Part shown: piece by piece, positions 57,849 to 64,000 of the stretch
How the letters are laid out: the number at the start of each line of letters is the position of its first letter
Position numbering within the stretch: position 1 is the stretch's first letter
NCBI GenBank assembly: GCA_036852015.1
Contig: JAANDG010000330.1
Location: forward strand, 99,408-163,407
Source: Pelodera strongyloides
Lineage: Eukaryota; Nematoda; Chromadorea; Rhabditida; Rhabditidae
Length of the DNA: 64,000 bases
Direction: 5' to 3'
Notes under the pieces: generated by a model
The model's input: the letters and a program-made list of their open reading frames with translations, nothing else
What the model was told of the DNA's origin: nothing
Databases searched by the model: none
Position numbers and translations under genes: made by a program

Positions 57849-58093
57849 AAGATATAATATGCAGATATTTGCCGAAATAATTTGCATACTCCCGATCGGG
57901 AAGCAGCTGTATGAACACGTTTCGTGATCCTGCGGTAGTTAAGTAGAACTACTTTTCTACTTGTTCACTCCCTGAGTTCGAATTCAAATTATTCGGTTTT
58001 GGTAAAGTATTTGTCTCTATTCTTTACTAAATACAAGTAAACTCGAAGAAAAACGACGATTTTGTAGTGACTGCGATCCTTTAATGTTGGGCC

Positions 58094-58530
58094 TTTACCA
58101 AAGGCACGGGCCCACGTAAAAAGAGTTTTCCCCAATTTTTCTGTGATAAATCTCCCAGACTATTCAAGGGTATTTTTCTTAGTATGCAAAATTGGGGAAG
58201 ATATTCGCGAAAGAAGATCCTCAGAAATGTACCGTAGTTGAGCTTGAAAATGCGTTTCTGAGCAATGTGTCGTATAGTAAAATTCTTTCCTGATACTGAT
58301 TTAATAACGTTAACATATTTGTTTTGGTTTTCAAACCGGTGCACGCCCAGAAATCCGTTTTTGGCTACTTTTGGGCTGCCGAGTACGGTAACAAGCTGTG
58401 GATCTTGTTTTCGCGAATATCTTCCTCAATTTTGCATTATGTGCAAAACGGCTGTTTGAGTAATCTGGGAGATTTATTTCAGAAAAAAAAACAGGGAAAA
58501 CTTTTTTATACGTGCGCCTGTGCCTTGAAC
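58094..58530. mobile_element. Palindromic MITE, family G
   Basis: The left arm (CAAAGGCACGGGCCCACGTA, ATAAATCTCCCAGACTATTC) is the inverse of the right arm (GTAATCTGGGAGATTTATTT, ACGTGCGCCTGTGCCTTGAA). The centre near 58280-58340 is not palindromic. Non-coding; a short frame at 58324-58731 partly overlaps it and is not a gene. Confidence 0.8.
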
Positions 58531-59722
58531 ACGATTTTCATCACTTCGGAATGGGCTTATGGCTGTATAGCTGCTGAGTCGGATAGCATCATATGGGATT
58601 TTATCCTACCGTATGTAAGGCTTAAATTTCTGATGAGACGAAAGAATTACTTGGTCGTGACAAGCATCATCCCAACCAGCGCCCGGAGCCTACATGACAC
58701 CTGCTTTATACACCAGCGTATAGGCGTATAGGATTATGACACTCTAAACTAATGGTACGCCCAGATGTGAAAGAAAGTAAAGCTAACAAACAATTTACAG
58801 AGATTGTGGAGTTCTGAGAAACAAAACTGAACGTGATGTTCAAAGACTAGCATGCAACATTTGGGTAATCGCGCTGATCCAAAAATTGAAACTTCCATTT
58901 AGTGTTCACGACGTAACGTTAGAGCGGGGTAAATAGATAGTAGCTCAAAAATTCATGGTCATATTCTGTTTTTCTCTCTCTTCGGAAGTTTTTCAAACTT
59001 TTGCGACAACGCCCACAGTTATCCTTGACCTCCTGTTGAATTCGCTAAATCCAGTCATAAATCTCTGGATGAACTTGAACAGGCAATCTGTTTATGTAAG
59101 TCAGCACTTTTAAACTGGACCTGAATCGGTTACCTGAAATTGCTAGCTTGACACGTCCCACTCACCCGTGCAAATTAGTCAGCAACACGCTCTTGAACAT
59201 GCCCTAAGTGTGTAAGCAAGCAAATTTCTCGAAACAAATACTTCGCGCAAAACACTGCAAGTGATATATTCTCTGGTAGTTGGTAACGACATAGAAACAT
59301 AAATTATTTTTATTGATTGCGTGGAATCTTGAGAAAGGAAATTGAACTGAAGACAAAGGAAATTGAACTGAACAACTTTTGTAAAACAGAAGCATGCACC
59401 TCAATCAAATTCGTTATCGCTTGCACAAATCGGCAAAGCTAACACCATGCTCGTGATCAGGCATGCAAGGATGCCATACGAAAGAGCAATTGAAAATTGC
59501 TAAGCAATTTCATACTAAATTATATAACAATTACAATCTGTGGTCCGAATCGACTCATCAGATATCGACGTCAACTCATGTGAACTATATAAAAAATGAA
59601 AAAAAAATATTGTGTACAGTATTTCCGATTAAGTTGAGCTGGAATTCAGGTCACCCATGTCAGTATAGAAACTAATTGTCTGCATATTAAGTATTGGCCC
59701 CAATATTAAATTCCCATGGCGT
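58531..59722. other. Intergenic, nothing recognised
   Basis: Upstream DNA of the 59768 gene. The last 80 bases resemble the upstream region of its paralogue at 53781. The direct repeat GGAAATTGAACTGAA at 59336 and 59359 is the only structure seen. Confidence 0.45.
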
Positions 59723-59729
59723 TATAAAA
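59723..59729 (+). promoter_or_regulatory. TATA box of the 59768 gene
   Basis: TATAAAA followed by GTCGT, 45 bases before the ATG, matching the position in the 53781 paralogue. Confidence 0.7.
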
Positions 59730-59767
59730 GTCGTATGCTTGTTCGCAAAGACATCATTCAACGCAAA

Positions 59768-61276
59768 ATGAGCCGTGTCGTCGTAAGTGCTCTGCTCCTC
59801 AGTGCTCTTTTGCCTTTGGCTCTCGCCAAGGGAAGAGCAGCACATTTCGTAGGTTCTTTCTTTTAGCAAATATATGTATACGTCATGCTTATTGTTTACG
59901 ACAATGGTTATACAAAATTATATAAGAAGGTAGTTAAAATTATTATCTTTAAATAAGTAATGTTCTGATTCATTTTTCAGTTCAGTGTGTCTGTGGAAGC
60001 CGAATGCAAAGATGGGTCGACTCCGACGGTGTGGATTTATTTTTCACTTAGTTCAACTTGGGATAAACTTTAGCCGCAAGCTTATAAGATAACGAGAAGA
60101 AGCCATGTGACAGGACTATGTATTAGAGGTATAGGAGATATTAGAGGACTAATGGTTACCATTAAGAATAAATGTAGTGCCACAACAGACTACCAACAGT
60201 GAAGTATTTTCTCACTGTTGAAACTAATCTTAATTTGAGGATGTCACCACTGAACTACGCGAGGCCGATCCTCTTCTAGATGATTCCTACGGAAAGAAGG
60301 ATTGCCCGCATACGGTAATGAGATACACTAATGGTAAGGCAAAAATGCCAATTCTACCGGGTTATACTTTTTCTTGTCGTGTTCCAATTTGTTTTGGTAT
60401 GCATAAGCGTAATTGTTCCAATTTGTTGGGAAGGTTTGGCGTAATTCATCAGCCGACCACACAAATACACTGAACCATAACCAACAAGATTCTGTTGCAG
60501 TGCAAATTCGAGGCCGACAGCGATGATGGTTGGCTTCTTTATAAGTACGTATCATTTCTAATTTAGCCCGTTTCTGACTGTCTGTCACTTCTAAAGTTCT
60601 AATTACGAAACGTACCACATTACCAGTACGAGTTCCTTGAAGGGCCACGTCCTCCGTATGTCCCTTTGTTTCAAAATGTTATATTTTAGAGACAATGAGC
60701 AAGAGTTCTACTTCAAGACAAAATACGAGTGTCCGGGCGAAAAGAAAGTCGAGAAATGTGCAAGGCTTCACAAACTAGATATTGACCAGCGTCTTCTGCT
60801 AGGAGAACACGTGAGCTGGTTTTCAGCCCATGATATTTCTGTGACTTAGTAACAATACGCATTTTACCTTCTTATGATATTCTATGAGAAAGAAGGAAAT
60901 ATGCAAAGTACAAAACGAAAGACTTTTCAACAAACCCGTCAATTTATTCCATTCGTTATAGTCAGTAGAAAGCAAACCCACTAGCACTGTGCCCTAATGG
61001 AGAACATGCCAGAGTTTCGACATTTTGTAGCTTGTTTTAAATAGGATTTATTTACATGGAAAATCTTCTATAAATATTGATATTGTTTCAGAATGTTAGA
61101 ATCAACTTCAATACAGAGAAGTTTTCGGTTGACAAAATGTAAGTTACTTTACACTACGCCCTTTCAAACCTACGACCAATGACTTTTCTATGTATATATT
61201 GCATACTGTGCAGAAATATTAGATTACATATTACAGAAAGAGCGCGCTGGTAACCGGACCATTGGTGAAGTGCTGA
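59768..61276 (+). CDS. Secreted TTL-like protein, seven exons
   Basis: Exons 59768-59848, 59981-60028, 60240-60314, 60501-60544, 60690-60810, 61092-61138 and 61237-61276 give 151 residues. The lengths are identical exon by exon to the 53781 gene. The signal peptide is MSRVVVSALLLSALLPLALA. Mature landmarks are FSVSVEAECKDG, DVTTELREADPLLDDSYGKK, CKFEADSDDGW, EQEFYFKTKYECPG, EKCARLHKLDIDQRL, NVRINFNTEKFSVDK and ALVTGPLVKC. Changes against the sister copy cluster at the exon 4/5 junction (DGWLLYK against DGGIFVT) and in charge positions. Both copies are probably active tandem duplicates with the same TATA placement. The role is likely extracellular ligand binding, inferred from fold pattern only. 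Confidence 0.86.
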
Positions 61277-61733
61277 GCAAAACAAGAAAACATTCAATTG
61301 CCTAATGGACTATTAATTCTTATTTAAATGAAAAGTTCCATATACGTTGTTTTTGCCATACAACACCTCAAAAACATTGCATCTTTTCGTGTAAGCTCGC
61401 ATGCATGCTAAAAAAAGCAGTATTTAGTGTCAACAATATTTCATTAGACCGTACAAGTCTCATGAGTTGTGCTTCAAAGCAACGAGTAATAAAACTACCA
61501 ATTCTCCTTTTATTCAGAAAAAATACATAATTAAGTGCCAGATTCAATGGCAATTCTCCAACGGTCCAGAGATCATATTGTCCTTCCTGGCATAATTGAA
61601 TTGCATTATACATACATGTTCATTGAAGTCAACATAGAGAGACCTGGCATACGTGCTTATGCGGTAATAGGAAATAGACCGATATTAATAAGCTAATATT
61701 CAAGTTTGGCGAAAACGGTGTCCTTGCAAGCGA

Positions 61734-63112
61734 CTAGCTCTCAAACCTGCATTCGAAAATAACCTATGAACCCGTAGTAGCTACGAATAAAAGTATCTAA
61801 CATCTCATGTCAAAAGAAGATGAATAAACTTACACTCTGTCGATGGTAAAGCTCTGCGTCGCAAAGTTGATCTTGATGTTCTAAAGCAATCATTGGGGAT
61901 TCTAGAGACAAAAACTTTTGAAGCGAATTTATGAAAAATTATCAGCTTTAAGTTACTGTGATTGTTGACTGACGACAAAAAAAACGCTGTAGCGACCGAC
62001 AATTAGAACAGATCTTGCTCGTCTTATGCATACATTTCTGGACTCACAATCAAATACAAAAATTCACATACATGAGCTCCCAGTAAAGATTCGTAGTCCG
62101 CACGAAGACGGTCGATATTAGCACACTTTCGGATGGTCCTACGCTGAATTTGTTTTAATAATTTAATTAATAATTATTTAATTATATAAGTAATTAAAAT
62201 AAAATAATATTAATAAGCTACATCGCCGGGACAATCGTATTGTGTCTCAATGTAGAACTCTTGTCTGTGGTCAAACCAGCCATCGTCATCGTCTGCCTCG
62301 AGCATACACTGTAATGAACATAACGTAACTTTTATTACGAAAATAAAATAATGGTAAATGAACGAAAATAAAGCTAATGTTTAGCCGAATTGCAGCATTT
62401 GGTGGTGGATTGTTACGAACTGGACAGATAGACGCATAGCAATAAGCCTCATCAAGAAGTATTTGTGTTTGATCTGTGTTTCTCATGTATCTGTGCGAGT
62501 GTGTTGATGCTTAGCCGTCTGACGCTTGATAAAATTATGGTACCTCCGCATATTGTTTAATTCCGCGATCTCGATCTTTTTTCGAAATAAGCGTGCACAA
62601 AAATCTGCAGTCTCACCCCATGGGTACAATCCGTCGCACCATACGAATCATCAGAAGTCCAGTAATCGTCATCACATAATGTGGACCTGATGTACCACTG
62701 GAAATTTGCATAAAAAATCTAGTGGACAATCCGAGCAAGAATTCTTGAATACCCAATCCGAATACTTTAAACAGTATGTAGGAAAACTGCCACTCTAAAA
62801 ATCAAAAAAATGAATTAGCACAAACCGGTCGCTGGCCATCACTGCAAAGCGGCTCCACAGTCACATTATACTAAATGGTAGCAATCAATGTAGGTTTGCA
62901 AGACACAACCTCGCCTTCACAAACCTAAACTTCCTACTGTAATCTGGAGATCAGTGCAGGAACTAAAAAAAACACTAATTACTCCCCTGTCTTTCAATAG
63001 CGTTTCAAGAGTAGTTTCAATGTTTCCTTTTAAGCTCGAAGAAACTTACGAAAACAACCGAATTTTTCTTCGCAAGAGCTGGCAAGACTAGGATGCTAAG
63101 GATAAGAAGCAT
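61734..63112 (-). CDS. Secreted TTL-like protein, diverged copy
   Basis: Minus-strand exons: 63112-63050, 62870-62826, 62697-62617, 62308-62222, 62143-62072, 61880-61834 and a tentative last exon 61746-61734, about 135 residues. The signal peptide is MLLILSILVLPALAKK. Then come YNVTVEPLCSDGQRP, LCDDDYWTSDDSYGATDC, CMLEADDDDGWFDHRQEFYI, then TQYDCPGD, a 78-nt intron, RKCANIDRLRADYESLL and NIKINFATQSFTIDR. It lacks the intron that splits exons 4 and 5 in the plus-strand copies but has one after CPGD instead. The usual final block (TGPLVKC) was not found: the best-fitting last exon gives only VFES before a stop. The C-terminal cysteine is therefore missing, or the end is misread. Confidence 0.7.
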
Positions 63113-63740
63113 CTTTAGTGAATGACGAGACAAATATCATGAGCATGCATTTTATTCATTCTAGTTATAAAGAATATCTAGGTCAGCCAATGAATAAGCG
63201 TCAATAAATAGGCGCTAGAACTCTGTTTTCATGTGGTGGCGAATACGTAATGAAAAACCAAGATTCACAATATGTGCTCGTTTCTATTGATGTGAAGAAC
63301 TATAATAGAAACCTCTCTAGATATTTGCACCGTACATTTTCTCCAAAGTTTGTGATATAAAAAAAATTAGGATAACTGTCAACACAATGTGAAGCAGAAT
63401 ATTGATCTAATTGCACCATGCTTGCATAAAGTGTCGTGTTGTGCGTGTAGAATGCCAGCATCAAATAATTATTTATTACTCGCAATTTTGTACAAATATT
63501 CGTTGAACTATCCAATAAATAGTCTCGTGTGATCCTTCTCGCAAGGAAAGTCTTACTCCATCCTAAAGGAAGCAGATATATATATTTGAAAATACATTGG
63601 AAGGAAGAACTTTGACGCTACAAATAAGGGACATTATCGATTGACGCTTACGGATTAATGATTAACCACCACCTTTTTTCGCGTATAGTAAATAATTTAT
63701 TATGACATGTAGTCGTTTATACGTTTATATGTATAGTCAC
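63113..63740. other. Intergenic, nothing recognised
   Basis: A TTTATAAC word about 55 bases upstream of the 63112 start on the minus strand could be its TATA box. A TATATATA run lies at 63580. No gene seen. Confidence 0.45.
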
Positions 63741-64000
63741 TTACTTCTTGTTCTTGTTGGATCCGATGAACAGAGCGGTCTGGGCGAATGGAGCGTAGGC
63801 GGGGACCAGACGTGGGGAGGCAAAAAGCGGGGAGGGAGCGGGGAGAAGTGGAGCAGGGGCGGCGAACACGGGAGCGGGAGGAGCGGCGAAAACGGGGGCG
63901 GGAGCAGGGGCGGCGAACACTGGGGCAGGAGCGGGAGCAGCGAACACCGGGGCGGGAGCGGGAGCGAACATTGGGGTGGGAACGGGGGCGGCGAAAACCG
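63741..64000 (-). CDS. Secreted Pro/Ala-repeat protein, cut by window edge
   Basis: The minus-strand frame runs off the right edge and ends at 63741. It shows repeated APAPVFA and APAPAPVFAA units, then LLPAPSPLFASPRLVPAY, APFAQTALFIGSNK and a final NKK. This is the same tail as in the genes at 44096 and 49572, with one change (FAQTA for FARTA). The signal peptide and first exons lie outside the window. Confidence 0.85.
   Translation of the reverse strand, partial: VFAAPVPTPMFAPAPAPVFAAPAPAPVFAAPAPAPVFAAPPAPVFAAPAPLLPAPSPLFASPRLVPAYAPFAQTALFIGSNKNKK

Larger units (their letters stand above)
56006..58082. mobile_element. Palindromic MITE, family F, carrying a Penelope relic
   Basis: The left end (56006) AAGGATCGCAGTCACTCC pairs with the right end GTGACTGCGATCCTT (58068-58082). 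The arms stay complementary for over 150 bp (for example GGGAGTGAACAAGTAGAAAT on the left and its inverse near 57960). The MITE itself is about 0.45 kb. The interior 56212-57797 is foreign DNA with the Penelope-type RT relic. Confidence 0.85.

Noticed and set aside
58324..58731. 135-codon plus-strand frame
   Set aside because: It starts inside the right arm of the family G MITE and has no similarity to known proteins or splice logic.

Overview
The window looks like nuclear DNA of a nematode. It is AT-rich, and every gene I could rebuild has many short exons joined by GT..AG introns whose 3' ends read TTTCAG or TTTTAG. The recognisable genes are seven-transmembrane nematode chemoreceptors and small secreted proteins whose fold pattern resembles the nematode transthyretin-like (TTL) family. 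I cannot name the species. No bacterial-style operon, CRISPR array or rRNA gene is visible.

Layout. 1-10 kb: almost gene-free, with a 19-bp minisatellite, dispersed repeats and two MITEs. 10-12.1 kb: a 5'-truncated CR1/Jockey-like LINE on the minus strand. 13-31.4 kb: a chemoreceptor cluster with one intact minus-strand gene (13104-15626), two intact plus-strand genes (18607-24281 and 28129-29752) and several pseudogenes. It looks like a two-gene block that was duplicated, after which opposite members died. The cluster is heavily invaded by MITEs, RTE fragments and an LTR-like insertion. 32.2-37.5 kb: an RTE-type LINE (minus) split by a young non-autonomous LTR retrotransposon (33934-36849) with 509-bp LTRs and a 5-bp target duplication. 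38.5-43.2 kb: a complete Srh/Str-type receptor gene whose second intron contains a 1,235-bp near-perfect palindromic element (39231-40465). The centre of that element encodes a Penelope-type GIY-YIG endonuclease.

44-64 kb: a secreted-protein district. Three genes encode proteins with a signal peptide, a long Pro/Ala repeat built on APAPVFAAP and an invariant tail ending FIGSNK-K (44096-45073 minus, 49572-50657 plus, and one cut by the right edge at 63741-64000). Between them lie four paralogous TTL-like genes (51303-52863 minus, 53781-55675 plus, 59768-61276 plus, 61734-63112 minus). A palindromic MITE carrying an inserted Penelope-type reverse transcriptase relic sits between the two plus-strand copies.

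How the genes work together: the receptors would sit in sensory neuron membranes, and the Pro/Ala and TTL-like proteins would be exported. Any joint function of the two secreted families is inference from clustering only. Exon models were built by eye from splice sites, reading phase and paralogue comparison. Models with matching exon lengths in two or more paralogues are the most reliable.
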